Assembly: GCF_000685805.1 (NCBI RefSeq)
Contig: NZ_JMKP01000005.1
Coordinates: forward strand, 62,001 to 126,000
DNA: 64,000 nucleotides
Direction: 5' to 3'
Source of the DNA: Psychrobacter phenylpyruvicus DSM 7000 = NBRC 102152
GTDB lineage: Bacteria > Pseudomonadota > Gammaproteobacteria > Pseudomonadales > Moraxellaceae
Position numbers and translations under genes: made by a program. Below are positions 48,369-57,011 of the stretch, piece by piece. Under the pieces are notes generated by a model, which saw only the letters and a program-made list of their open reading frames with translations, was not told the origin of the DNA and made no database searches. How positions within the stretch are numbered: position 1 is the first letter of the stretch; every line of letters starts with the position of its first letter.

Positions 48369-48758
48369 CTAATAAGCGTAAGATTCGTCAACTGGCTCTG
48401 TTGTAGGTAGCGCAAGACGTTGTTTGCGTTTAGAAGAGCGGGTTTTACGATCGATACGAGTTTTATATTTACGCACTTGGCGGTCTAATTTATCTGCCAT
48501 TTCATGAATGGCTTTATACATGTCGTCATCATATGATTGTACAAACATTTCTTGACCAGCTACTCGCATAAGTGCTTCAGCTTTGTGGTTATTTTTACCA
48601 CTATTGCTATTATCGCTGCGGTTATTGTCTAGCGATAGAATCACTTTAATGCTTTGAATTTGGTCAAAATGTCTCTCAACTTTTGAAAGCTTGTCCATAA
48701 CCATATCTTTCATAGCGTCAGTAATTGTGATGTGATGGCCAGTAATTGAAATGTTCAT
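48369..48758 (-). CDS. hpf: Ribosome hibernation-promoting factor (HPF/YfiA family)
   Basis: 129 residues. MNISITGHHITITDAMKDMVMDKLSKVERHF is the family start, with a beta-alpha-beta core and a basic KTRIDRKTRSSKRKQR segment contacting 16S rRNA. It lacks the C-terminal dimerisation domain of long HPF, so it is of the short type with a modest tail. An Asn/Ser-rich loop (NNRSDNSNSGKNNH) near residue 50 is an insertion. Downstream of rpoN on the same strand, as in many gamma-proteobacteria, but with a 540-bp gap. Confidence 0.95.
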   Translation of the reverse strand: MNISITGHHITITDAMKDMVMDKLSKVERHFDQIQSIKVILSLDNNRSDNSNSGKNNHKAEALMRVAGQEMFVQSYDDDMYKAIHEMADKLDRQVRKYKTRIDRKTRSSKRKQRLALPTTEPVDESYAY

Positions 48759-49298
48759 AATGCTTACATCCTTTTTATGAATTGAGCAGCTTTTGCTGAC
48801 TCAAAGTGACTTTTAATTAATGACTGACCTAATGGTAATTCCTTCCAAAATAAGGCTCTGTCATTAGTTTTTTGTCTAAGTCGTTAGGTATACCCTTGTT
48901 TTATTTGATTATTTTTTAACCCGTCTGGTTAATTAAAATCAAACTCAACGGTGTAGCTTGGGTATCATCGTTTCAAGTAAAATTAAAAATCCATCTTAAT
49001 TTTACTTTTGCTTCCAACTTCTGTGCTAGTCAACATGGGTTGGAATAACTTTAATTTGCCACGAAAATAAGGATTGCACAAGCATGTTTGTTGTAAATAA
49101 ATGTAAAAATAACTAATATTTAGAAATAAATACTATATAATCTGAAATTTTTTTATTTTAAAAATAAGTTCTCGCCATACTAATACTGGCTTCAACTACT
49201 TTGATAATGGCTTGTTAAAATATTTCTGAATCTCTTGTATTTTTTACCGTTTTTTTTGAAAAACTATTCTCTAAAACCTGTTTTCTAAAACCTACTCT
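48759..49298. other. 540-bp spacer between rpoN and hpf
   Basis: Contains a perfect 12-bp inverted repeat AAGTAAAATTAA/TTAATTTTACTT (48975-48986 and 48996-49007, 9-nt loop) and, at the rpoN end, a 15-bp repeat. I found no clear sigma-54 promoter (GG-N10-GC) ahead of hpf. No open frame with coding character; a small RNA cannot be excluded. Confidence 0.45.
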
Positions 49299-49310
49299 TT
49301 AGAACTTAAC
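49266..49310. repeat. 15-bp repeat at the rpoN stop codon
   Basis: Three degenerate 15-bp units (49266-49280, 49281-49295, 49296-49310) with TCTnTAAAACCT core; the third spans the rpoN stop codon on the minus strand. Confidence 0.6.
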
Positions 49311-51035
49311 TTTCCTTTGAGTAGAGGAACCGATATTCATCGCTTCTCTATATTTGGCTACCGTACGTCTGGCTATATCAATCCCTTGCTGCTGTAAAAG
49401 GTTTTTTATAGCACTGTCTGATAAAGGGGCTTTGGGGTCTTCTTGTTGTATCAACTCCTGTATCATGGCACTAATGGCCGTAGAGGAAATATCACCTTGA
49501 TCACTGGAGACATGCGATGAGAAGAAGTGTTTTAGTGGAAATAGGCCTTGCGGCGTTAAGATACTTTTGCTGGTAGTCAATCTAGAAACGGTAGACTCAT
49601 GCAGCCCGACCTCCTCTGCAATATCTTTTAGAATAAGCGGCTTCATAGCTGTTGGCCCCTGCAATAAGAAGTCTTGTTGTAGCTTAATAATGCTGGTTGC
49701 TACCTTCAGCAGGTTTTGATTGCGCTCTTCAATACTACGGATAAACAACTTGGCATCTACTAAGTTATCCCGTAAATAGACGTTGTCTGGGCTGTCATCA
49801 CCGCGTTTAATAAGACTGGCGTACTCTTGGTTAATTCTAAGTTTTGGCAAAGTCTCAGGGTTTAACTCCACTTTCCACACCCCTTGTTTTGACTCTGAGT
49901 TATGAACCAAATATACCAAAACATCAGGGATATCGTAGACTTCAGGCTGTATACCGTAATCAGGCTGTGCGTTAGAAAAAGCCAATCCAGGGGCAGCACT
50001 TAAGGTCCGAATTAACTCTAAACTGGGGCCAATATCACTGTTTTTGAGGCCGGTTCGTTGCATTAACTCTTTGATATTATTCGCTACCAGTAGCTGATGC
50101 TCATCTAACAGACGCAGTGCCTGCTCTCGATAAGGCACAGTTTCTTCTAAGCTGCGTAGTTGGATTTGCAAGCACTCTGCTAAGCTTCTGGCTCCCACAC
50201 CCAATGGCTCGCAAGACTGTATTAATTGAATTACAGCTTCTATGTGCTCATACTCGATGCGATTTTCCCAACCATAAAAACTGGCCATTTCATCAAAGCT
50301 TGCTTTTAAATCCGCCATATCTACTTGAATAAAGCCGCTTTCATCCATAGCGTCTATCAAATAGTCGGCAATCAAGGATTGTTGCTGATTTAAATGGCTA
50401 AAGTTCAACTGCCAACGTATGTGGTCTTGTAAAGTGACCGAGGTTGCACCTTGATAGTCACTCATACCTTGGGTATCTGGACGGGCTAATGCAGTGCTTC
50501 CATGAGTAAACACATCCTCCCAGCCGGTATCAATAGGCAGCTCCCCTAGCGTCTGACCTTCAGTTTCACTGTTCTTATTTTCATTCGCTTGTAGGCTGCT
50601 ACTGGTTTTTATCTCCATCACATTTTGCTGATCGTCCTCTGCTGAGTCACTCAAGTCACCTTTAGCTGTCTGTTGCGAATCTGCACCAGTGTCATACCCA
50701 TACTCATCGTAATCCACTGTCTCATAGCTGCCCTCTGCCTCATAGTCATCATTCTCATAGCCCTCAGCATGATCATTGGACAACTGATAAATCTCCTTTT
50801 GAGCTTCCGCATCTAGTTCTAGTCGAGTCAGCTCTTCAAGGCTATTAAAGTCTTCAGCACTAATTTCGTCCTCTTCTACTCGCTCAAGTAAAGGGTTACT
50901 GTCTAGCTTCATTTGAACTTCTTGCTCAAGCTCTAAGCTTGAAAGTTGCAGTAGCTTGATGGCCTGCTGCATCTGTGGGGTCAGCTTTTGTGCAGTGGAT
51001 AGGTTAACACCTAAATTAAAAGAGGAACTCATCAT
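49299..51035 (-). CDS. rpoN: RNA polymerase sigma-54 factor
   Basis: 578 residues. Region I (1-50) is Gln/Leu-rich (LTPQMQQAIKLLQLSSLELEQ) and binds activator AAA+ proteins; region II (about 55-190) is a long acidic stretch, including DAEGSYETVDYDEYG-like runs, longer than in E. coli. The core-binding domain, HTH and the RpoN box ARRTVAKYRE (near 561-570) follow. Candidate minus-strand promoter TTACAG-N16-TATAGT at 51203-51176. No lptB gene upstream, unlike the usual lptB-rpoN order. Confidence 0.96.
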   Translation of the reverse strand: MMSSSFNLGVNLSTAQKLTPQMQQAIKLLQLSSLELEQEVQMKLDSNPLLERVEEDEISAEDFNSLEELTRLELDAEAQKEIYQLSNDHAEGYENDDYEAEGSYETVDYDEYGYDTGADSQQTAKGDLSDSAEDDQQNVMEIKTSSSLQANENKNSETEGQTLGELPIDTGWEDVFTHGSTALARPDTQGMSDYQGATSVTLQDHIRWQLNFSHLNQQQSLIADYLIDAMDESGFIQVDMADLKASFDEMASFYGWENRIEYEHIEAVIQLIQSCEPLGVGARSLAECLQIQLRSLEETVPYREQALRLLDEHQLLVANNIKELMQRTGLKNSDIGPSLELIRTLSAAPGLAFSNAQPDYGIQPEVYDIPDVLVYLVHNSESKQGVWKVELNPETLPKLRINQEYASLIKRGDDSPDNVYLRDNLVDAKLFIRSIEERNQNLLKVATSIIKLQQDFLLQGPTAMKPLILKDIAEEVGLHESTVSRLTTSKSILTPQGLFPLKHFFSSHVSSDQGDISSTAISAMIQELIQQEDPKAPLSDSAIKNLLQQQGIDIARRTVAKYREAMNIGSSTQRKVKF

Positions 51036-51522
51036 AGGTCGTTGTATTCTCGATAGTTTGTTATGTTTTATTTTTTGGTTGGCTGCTAGCTATAGGTTTG
51101 GGTATAGAAAGCTTTTGGGCATTTAGTATAAGGTTTTATTAATTATTTTTTCAGATTAGGTAGCAAATAACCTTGACTATAATGACATAATTACTCTCTG
51201 TAAGAGGATAAAACTTTGCCACCAACCTTCATAAAAAAATACCTCAACTGGCTATCAGAGTAAACGATTTATTGTTATAAATAGGGATTAGGCTGCGGTA
51301 TCTCTTGAAACAAAGGCCCAAACTACTGTTGGACAATTAGGCTTATTTTTATAGGTTAGGCTTATTGGCAGCCCATAGATTGCTTACTCTTTCCGTGCTA
51401 CTCTAATAAGCCAATAGCTTAAGTCTAATAACTTAAGCATAACAACTAAGGTAATCATACCTTTGGTATCCTCTTAATACCCTATCAATATAATTTACAA
51501 AAACAAAAGAAAGTAGGTAGCT
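51036..51522. other. 487-bp divergent spacer between rpoN and the nitrilase-family gene
   Basis: Carries the possible rpoN promoter (51176-51203, minus). Repetitive words such as TAGGCTTATT and AACTTAAG recur (51340-51450). No terminator, RNA gene or convincing coding frame. Confidence 0.45.
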
Positions 51523-52428
51523 ATGACTCAACTTAACATTGGATGTGTGCAGTTAAACAGTCAATTTGATATTGAAGCCAATATGGCGACCATCGAAAAA
51601 GCAGTTGTTGCAGCAAGCCAGCAGCAAGTTAGCTTACTCGTGTTGCCAGAAAACGCTTGCCGTATGGGAGGACAAAAGCAGCTCTCTGAACGCTTTGATG
51701 AGCTGTCGAGTTGGTATGCCAATTTAGCTTTTAAACATCAACTATTTATCGTTGCAGGCACACTACCCTGTCCCTATCGTCCAGATGGTACTGTGGTAGC
51801 AGACAATAAGTTAAGACAAGTGAGTCAGGTATTTGCTCCTGATGGTAAGCGTCTGGCCCGTTATGACAAGATTCACTTATTTCGTGCTCAAGTAGCAGAC
51901 GATACCGGCAGCTATGATGAGGGTCGAACTTTTGAGCCTGGTGACACCACAGTTATCGCTCAGTGTGATATGAAGAATTTAAATAAAGAGTTTTTGCACC
52001 CATCGGGTAATGTCCAAGATAAAAATTCAGGCATCTTATCTATCGGGATGATGGTTTGTTTTGACCTGCGCTTTCCTGCCTTAGCCCAAAGACTTAGACA
52101 GGCAGGGGCAGATATTCTTACTGCTCCGTCCGCCTTTACTTATCAGACAGGCAAAGCCCATTGGCAACTTCTGCTGCAAGCCCGCGCTTTAGATTCTCAA
52201 TGCTTAGTAGTCGGATCAGCACAAGGCGGCACCCATTACACAAAAGACAGTAGCCGTGAGACTTGGGGCCATAGCGCTTTTGCCAACGCCAATGGTGACT
52301 GGGTGAAGGAAACTGAGCAAACTAACTTGACTGAAGACTTTGGGCTAATCACCACCGCTTTCGATGCCGAAAAACAGCAGACCTGGCGCCAAAATATGCC
52401 CATTCATAACTGTCACAGACTGGCCTAA
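51523..52428 (+). CDS. Carbon-nitrogen hydrolase (nitrilase superfamily, Nit-like amidase)
   Basis: 301 residues. The catalytic triad is visible: Glu in VLPENACR, Lys in YDKIHLF, Cys in MVCFDLRFP. The DKIHLFR block and the RALDSQCLVVGSAQGG segment place it with Nit1/Nit2-type amidases; a candidate activity is repair of deaminated glutathione (dGSH amidase). Not a true nitrilase. AGTAGG before the ATG. It ends 51 bp before the convergent xerC. Confidence 0.87.
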   Translation: MTQLNIGCVQLNSQFDIEANMATIEKAVVAASQQQVSLLVLPENACRMGGQKQLSERFDELSSWYANLAFKHQLFIVAGTLPCPYRPDGTVVADNKLRQVSQVFAPDGKRLARYDKIHLFRAQVADDTGSYDEGRTFEPGDTTVIAQCDMKNLNKEFLHPSGNVQDKNSGILSIGMMVCFDLRFPALAQRLRQAGADILTAPSAFTYQTGKAHWQLLLQARALDSQCLVVGSAQGGTHYTKDSSRETWGHSAFANANGDWVKETEQTNLTEDFGLITTAFDAEKQQTWRQNMPIHNCHRLA

Positions 52429-52478
52429 TAATGCTAACTAATAGCTGGAGCTAGTTAACTTACCCTAGTCTCCACGCC

Positions 52479-53510
52479 CTAATCTCCACGCTTGTTATGA
52501 GAAGCGCGAGGATGAGCCTTATCATAGACCTGAGTTAATTTGGCAAAATCTACGTGAGTATAAATTTGAGTGGTACTGATATCGCTATGGCCCAGCATCT
52601 CTTGCACCGCCCGCAAATCACCGCTACCGGATAGCATATGTGAGGCAAAGCAGTGGCGCAGTAGGTGGGGATACATATTTTGGGCAATGCCAGCACGATT
52701 GGCGGCAATCTTTAGTCGCTGCTGCACCGCGCGCGTGGTCAATCTAGTACCCAGCTTTTCACTAATAAATAACGCAGTGTCTCCTTGCTCCTCCCAGAGG
52801 TAGCGATGAGGAAGGTAGGTGGTAATGGCTTTTAGCGCCTGCTTACCCACAGGTACCAAACGCGTCTTATTGCCCTTACCGGTAACTCTCACCTCACCTC
52901 GCTCACCAGACTCATGAATTCGTAAATCAGAGACATTAAGCCCCACCAGCTCCCCTACCCGTAGGCCACTACTATAAAGTAGCTCAAACATAGCTTTGTC
53001 GCGCACCCAAAGCCTCGCTTGTTCGGGGGTATCTGGCATGGGTTGTTCTAACAACTGAGTCAGCAAATCGCCATCCGCTATACTTGGCAGAGGGCGTGGC
53101 GCTCTCTTGAGCTGGTATCCTGTGGTAGGGTTTATCCGAGCTTCACCTTGATCAATAAGCCAACTATAGAAATGACGAATGGCCGATAACTCTTGTTGCA
53201 CACTAGAGATGGCCAAAGCATCCACATCCAAGCGCTGACCGATATATCTGGCCAATTGCCGTTTGTCACAGCGTGTCCAAGTTAGCTTGCTCCCCTCCAA
53301 AAAGCTTGCCAACTGATACAGGCCAGCATAATAAGCCTCAATAGTGTGCTCTGACATCTGTCTGACAGACAACTCCGCCAACCACTGCTCTACTGGCAGC
53401 AATAGCTGCTGTAACTCAGCACTTATCTCAAAAGTTGATTCAGCGTCATCCGCTGCCCGCTTGGAGGGCTTCTTAGGCAGTTTTGGCTGAGGAGTTGGCT
53501 TGGCACACAT
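52479..53510 (-). CDS. xerC: Tyrosine recombinase XerC
   Basis: 343 residues. With XerD it resolves chromosome dimers at dif. The core-binding domain (about 30-140) is followed by the catalytic domain with Arg in LYSSGLRVGEL, Lys in GKGNKTR, the HLLRH motif, His in LGHSDIST and the nucleophile in TQIYTH. XerC is favoured over XerD by its place after dapF. The N-terminal 30 residues (Lys/Pro/Ala-rich) extend beyond the usual start. It begins 24 bp after the dapF stop. Confidence 0.94.
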   Translation of the reverse strand: MCAKPTPQPKLPKKPSKRAADDAESTFEISAELQQLLLPVEQWLAELSVRQMSEHTIEAYYAGLYQLASFLEGSKLTWTRCDKRQLARYIGQRLDVDALAISSVQQELSAIRHFYSWLIDQGEARINPTTGYQLKRAPRPLPSIADGDLLTQLLEQPMPDTPEQARLWVRDKAMFELLYSSGLRVGELVGLNVSDLRIHESGERGEVRVTGKGNKTRLVPVGKQALKAITTYLPHRYLWEEQGDTALFISEKLGTRLTTRAVQQRLKIAANRAGIAQNMYPHLLRHCFASHMLSGSGDLRAVQEMLGHSDISTTQIYTHVDFAKLTQVYDKAHPRASHNKRGD

Positions 53511-53534
53511 AATCTAGTTACTTATTCTAACGAC

Positions 53535-54416
53535 TTAAGCAGATGGCTTTAGACCTGCTTGGGCCATAATACCATCTGGGCTAAATATGCCTTCATAGAC
53601 GAAGGCTGTCGGGCCGGTCATCATTACTGAATAGCCAGGGGACCAGCGAATCAATAAGCTACCGCCATAAAGCTGCGCTCTAATCTCCTCCCCCTCGTCA
53701 AGCCAGCCTTCACGGATACCTGTAGCCACTGCAGCACAAGCTCCGGTACCACAAGCCTGAGTTTCACCTACCCCTCGTTCATACACCCGCAGAAGTATGT
53801 GACGCTGATTCACCACCTGCATAAAGCCGACATTCACCCGTTCTGGAAAGGTTGGATGCGACTCAATCGCTTTGCCCAACGTTTCCACATCGGCAGTTAG
53901 GATATCATCCACTTTAATAACTGCGTGAGGATTACCCATATTGGCCACATAGAGTTGTACAGGGGTGCCATCAACGTCTAAGTGATAGGCGTTTTGAATT
54001 TTGGTAATGGCTTTTGGGGTAAAGGGAATTTCATCTGGCTCAAAGCGAGGTTTGCCCATATCTACCTCTACCCAGCCATAGTTATCCGTGGTCAGGGTCA
54101 AAATACCCGACTTGGTTTCGACCCTTATTCGCTGTTTAAATGACAGCTTACGGGCCTGGACAAAACGGGCAAAACAACGGGCACCATTACCACACTGCTC
54201 AACCTCACTGCCATCTGCATTAAAAATACGATAGCGAAAATCGACATCAGGACGCATCGGTGGCTCGACCACTAACAGTTGATCAAAGCCAATACCCATA
54301 TGGCGATCTGCCAGTAAGGAGATCAGCTCTTTAGTCAGATCTAGACGCTGGGTAACCAAGTCTATCACCATGAAATCATTACCCAATCCATGCATTTTGG
54401 TAAATTCTATAAGCAT
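53535..54416 (-). CDS. dapF: Diaminopimelate epimerase
   Basis: 293 residues. It converts LL- to meso-diaminopimelate for lysine and cell-wall synthesis using two cysteines, visible in QCGNGARCF (first base) and ACGTGACAA (second). MHGLGNDF near the start is a signature. AAGGAATAAAAAA before the ATG supports it. It lies between lysA and xerC; the terminator between lysA and dapF suggests a promoter of its own. Confidence 0.97.
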   Translation of the reverse strand: MLIEFTKMHGLGNDFMVIDLVTQRLDLTKELISLLADRHMGIGFDQLLVVEPPMRPDVDFRYRIFNADGSEVEQCGNGARCFARFVQARKLSFKQRIRVETKSGILTLTTDNYGWVEVDMGKPRFEPDEIPFTPKAITKIQNAYHLDVDGTPVQLYVANMGNPHAVIKVDDILTADVETLGKAIESHPTFPERVNVGFMQVVNQRHILLRVYERGVGETQACGTGACAAVATGIREGWLDEGEEIRAQLYGGSLLIRWSPGYSVMMTGPTAFVYEGIFSPDGIMAQAGLKPSA

Positions 54417-54727
54417 TTTTTTATTCCTTAGATTTTATTTATGCCCTATCTTACCATGCAGAATATAACAATGATAATAACTAAACGCTGCCAACAGAAA
54501 TAAGCTAGAGCTGATTTTTATTGTCGCTTATCAACTGTTTATAAATAATTGCTCTGGGCCAAAAACCAGGCTCTGTCTGCAAACTATTAACCAAGAAACT
54601 GCTTAAATCATAAAAAAAGCCTACGTATAAAACGCAGGCTTTTACACAACAAGAGTAAAACCAACTGTCTTACTCTGTTCTAATTCCAATTTAAACAGTT
54701 ATAAACAATCAAGTTAGACCATTAAAA
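54417..54727. other. 311-bp spacer between lysA and dapF
   Basis: Holds the lysA terminator (54612-54643). The dapF promoter should be on the remaining 195 bp, but I cannot place it. No gene seen. Confidence 0.45.
54612..54643 (-). terminator. lysA intrinsic terminator
   Basis: Stem AAAAGCCTGCG/CGTAGGCTTTT (one mismatch) followed by T7 on the minus strand, 85 bp after the lysA stop. Confidence 0.8.
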
Positions 54728-56071
54728 TCAATCAAGCTCAAAGAAAGACTCTGTTTCAAATAACTGCTCGATGGTCTCGCGTTTACGCACCACTTGATGT
54801 TTATCACCAGACACCATAACTTCAGCAGGGCGCGGGCGTGAATTATAGTTACTACTCATCACAAAGCCATAGGCACCCGCCCCAGTGATGGCCAATATGT
54901 CGCCCACAGCCAAAGACAACAAGCGTTTTTTGGCCAAGAAATCACCCGTCTCACAAACCGCTCCTACGATATCCCAGCTTTGCTCCTCGGTGCCAGCTTC
55001 AGGCTCACTACTCATAGGAATCACGGCCATCTCGGCTTGATATAAAGCCGGACGAATTAAGTCATTCATCGCCGCATCGACAATGGCAAAGTTTTTGTGC
55101 TCAGTAGGCTTTAATACTTCAACCTTAGTTAATAGCACACCGGCATTGGCAACAATGCTACGGCCTGGCTCAAACAGTACCTTTAAGCCCAGCTGCTTTA
55201 GCTTGGGTAATAAGGCATTGGCAAACTCGCTCACTTCTGCCACTTGCTCATCGATATACATCACACCCAAGCCGCCACCTAAGTCAACGTGCTCAAGCTC
55301 AATGCCTTCTTGTTTTAATGACTCAATAAGCTCACAAACCTTATCTAAGGCAGCAACAAAAGGATCGATCTCAGTCAGCTGTGATCCAATATGACAGTCA
55401 ATACCCACAATATTTAAGTGCTGTAGACTGTCAGCATGCTTATACGCCTTGATCGCCACATCGTGACTAATGCCAAACTTATTGTCCTTTAAACCTGTTG
55501 AAATATAAGGGTGGGTCTTGGCATCAACGTCAGGATTTACTCGAATAGAGATGGGTGCTTTTACTTGTAATTCAGCAGCCACCGCATTTAAGGTGTCAAG
55601 CTCACTAAGCGACTCAACATTAAAGCAGCCAATGCCTGCCTGCAAAGCCGCCTTCATCTCAGCCCTTGTTTTGCCTACCCCAGAAAATACAATTTTGCTA
55701 GGGTCAGCACCGGCAGCCAACACCCGCGCAAGCTCTCCTGACGAGACTAAGTCAAAGCCTGCACCAGCCTGAGCCAACACCTTTAATACTGCCAAATTAG
55801 AGTTGGCTTTTACCGCATAACAAATCTGATGATCAATTTCAGCAAAACTATTACTATAGGCTTGATAAGCCTCGAGCACTGCCTTTTTAGAATATACATA
55901 CAACGGCGTGCCGTACTGTTGTACCAACTGCTGTGTTGAAGCTTCCTCTATAGCGAGCACCCCTTGCTGATAGCTTAAGGCAGGTATTTTTTTAACAAAG
56001 CTTTCAGGATTAATACGCAAGCCATTTGAAGTGTGCTGAACAGTCGCCTGTGATAAGTCTGTGATGCTCAT
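54728..56071 (-). CDS. lysA: Diaminopimelate decarboxylase
   Basis: 447 residues. Last step of lysine synthesis: PLP-dependent decarboxylation of meso-diaminopimelate. The PLP lysine is in YAVKANSN near 88. HIGSQLTEI, GGGLGVMY, EPGRSIVANAG and the C-terminal CETGDFL are all present. The N-terminal about 30 residues precede the usual fold. It starts 116 bp after lptM; the pair is the conserved lptM-lysA order that replaces the yifL-dapF arrangement of E. coli. Confidence 0.97.
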   Translation of the reverse strand: MSITDLSQATVQHTSNGLRINPESFVKKIPALSYQQGVLAIEEASTQQLVQQYGTPLYVYSKKAVLEAYQAYSNSFAEIDHQICYAVKANSNLAVLKVLAQAGAGFDLVSSGELARVLAAGADPSKIVFSGVGKTRAEMKAALQAGIGCFNVESLSELDTLNAVAAELQVKAPISIRVNPDVDAKTHPYISTGLKDNKFGISHDVAIKAYKHADSLQHLNIVGIDCHIGSQLTEIDPFVAALDKVCELIESLKQEGIELEHVDLGGGLGVMYIDEQVAEVSEFANALLPKLKQLGLKVLFEPGRSIVANAGVLLTKVEVLKPTEHKNFAIVDAAMNDLIRPALYQAEMAVIPMSSEPEAGTEEQSWDIVGAVCETGDFLAKKRLLSLAVGDILAITGAGAYGFVMSSNYNSRPRPAEVMVSGDKHQVVRKRETIEQLFETESFFELD

Positions 56072-56187
56072 AATATAAAGGTATCCAATTGAGATTTAAT
56101 ATTGAAGTTAGGGTTTATTAAATCATTAAAATCAAACAATTAAAATAACGATTTATAAATGACTTGAATTATTTAGGGGTGAATAAG

Positions 56188-56565
56188 TTAGTAATCTTGC
56201 GGTTCGGCAGCAGCGGCCTCTTCAATCTTTTGCTGTTCTGCTGCTTGTTCAGCTTGGCTAGCAGCGGTGTCACCTTCTACCTTATTGCCGTCATACAGAA
56301 TAAATTTGGTATTACTCGGGGCATCTTTTACTAAATACAAATCCCCCTTTTGGCCACAACCACTCAAAAAGACACTACTCAAAATTAAGAGGATAAGAAG
56401 TAAAGGCAAGCGACTCGGCTTGACAGTAGTTACAAAGGCATTGGTTACAAAGGCATCAGTTATAGAGGCATTAGTTACAGTGCCGTTATTTACGTCTGCC
56501 AAACCTAGGGCGCTTGAATTTTGGTGGTTTTTATAGCTATAAGTTTGAAAATGAAACTTTGGCAT
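56188..56565 (-). CDS. lptM: LptM-like small lipoprotein with extended repeat-bearing leader
   Basis: 125 residues. The block LSGCGQKGDLYLV is the hallmark of LptM (YifL), a small lipoprotein that helps LptD assembly. The lipid-acceptor Cys is residue 70, because the hydrophobic helix (about 53-68) is preceded by about 50 residues, where about 5-10 would be normal. That leader contains a pentapeptide repeat (TNASI, TDAFV, TNAFV, near 31-45). A good AGGA before the ATG at 56565 supports the long form; no internal ATG exists, though a TTG near residue 53 could give a normal signal peptide. After the lipobox the chain is short and ends in a Glu/Ala/Gln-rich tail. Confidence 0.82.
   Translation of the reverse strand: MPKFHFQTYSYKNHQNSSALGLADVNNGTVTNASITDAFVTNAFVTTVKPSRLPLLLILLILSSVFLSGCGQKGDLYLVKDAPSNTKFILYDGNKVEGDTAASQAEQAAEQQKIEEAAAAEPQDY
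56432..56491. repeat. 15-bp tandem array inside lptM
   Basis: Four units (56432-56446, 56447-56461, 56462-56476, 56477-56491) with ACAAAGGCATTGGTT as consensus, in frame with the lptM pentapeptide repeat. Confidence 0.8.
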
Positions 56566-57011
56566 GAACAGCTTCCTATGAGTGTGAACGAGGATGAGCA
56601 GATAACAATATAGTTTTTTTCTATGGTAGCAAAATTCTCTATATTTACCTAAAGGCTTTTAATTATATAAATTCACATAATAAAAGAAACTTTTAATTTT
56701 TAATAACTTAACTTATTTTTAATCACTAAACCGATGTTTTTCAAATTAATCTAGGCTATACTTGAAACAGGTGCATACCAGCAACCAATCATAGCTGTTA
56801 TTGGGGCGACCTTAAATTTAATCTATTTCTCTTCTGCAGCAATAGATGACCAGTTTGCTTAATCAAAAGTTACTGATATTACAATTTGAACCACACCCTA
56901 ATAGGATGTTATGTGTTGGTAAAAGATGGGGCATTTGTGCCTATTTAGTTTATGACCCCGTTTGGTGTCATGTCTTTTTTTTATTTGAAACTTTCAATGT
57001 AAGGATACAAT
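56566..57011. other. 446-bp divergent spacer between lptM and ackA
   Basis: AT-rich, with a terminator-like hairpin at the ackA end (56952-56982) and TATACT at 56757-56762 as a possible -10. No gene seen. Confidence 0.45.
56952..56982 (+). promoter_or_regulatory. Terminator-like hairpin in the ackA leader
   Basis: ATGACCCC/GGTGTCAT stem (mismatch in the middle, loop GTTT) followed by TGTCTTTTTTTT, 30 bp before the ackA start codon. It has the form of a leader attenuator. Confidence 0.45.

Noticed and set aside
48759-49298. sigma-54 promoter ahead of hpf
   Set aside because: I looked for TGGCAC-N5-TTGC on the minus strand and found no match.
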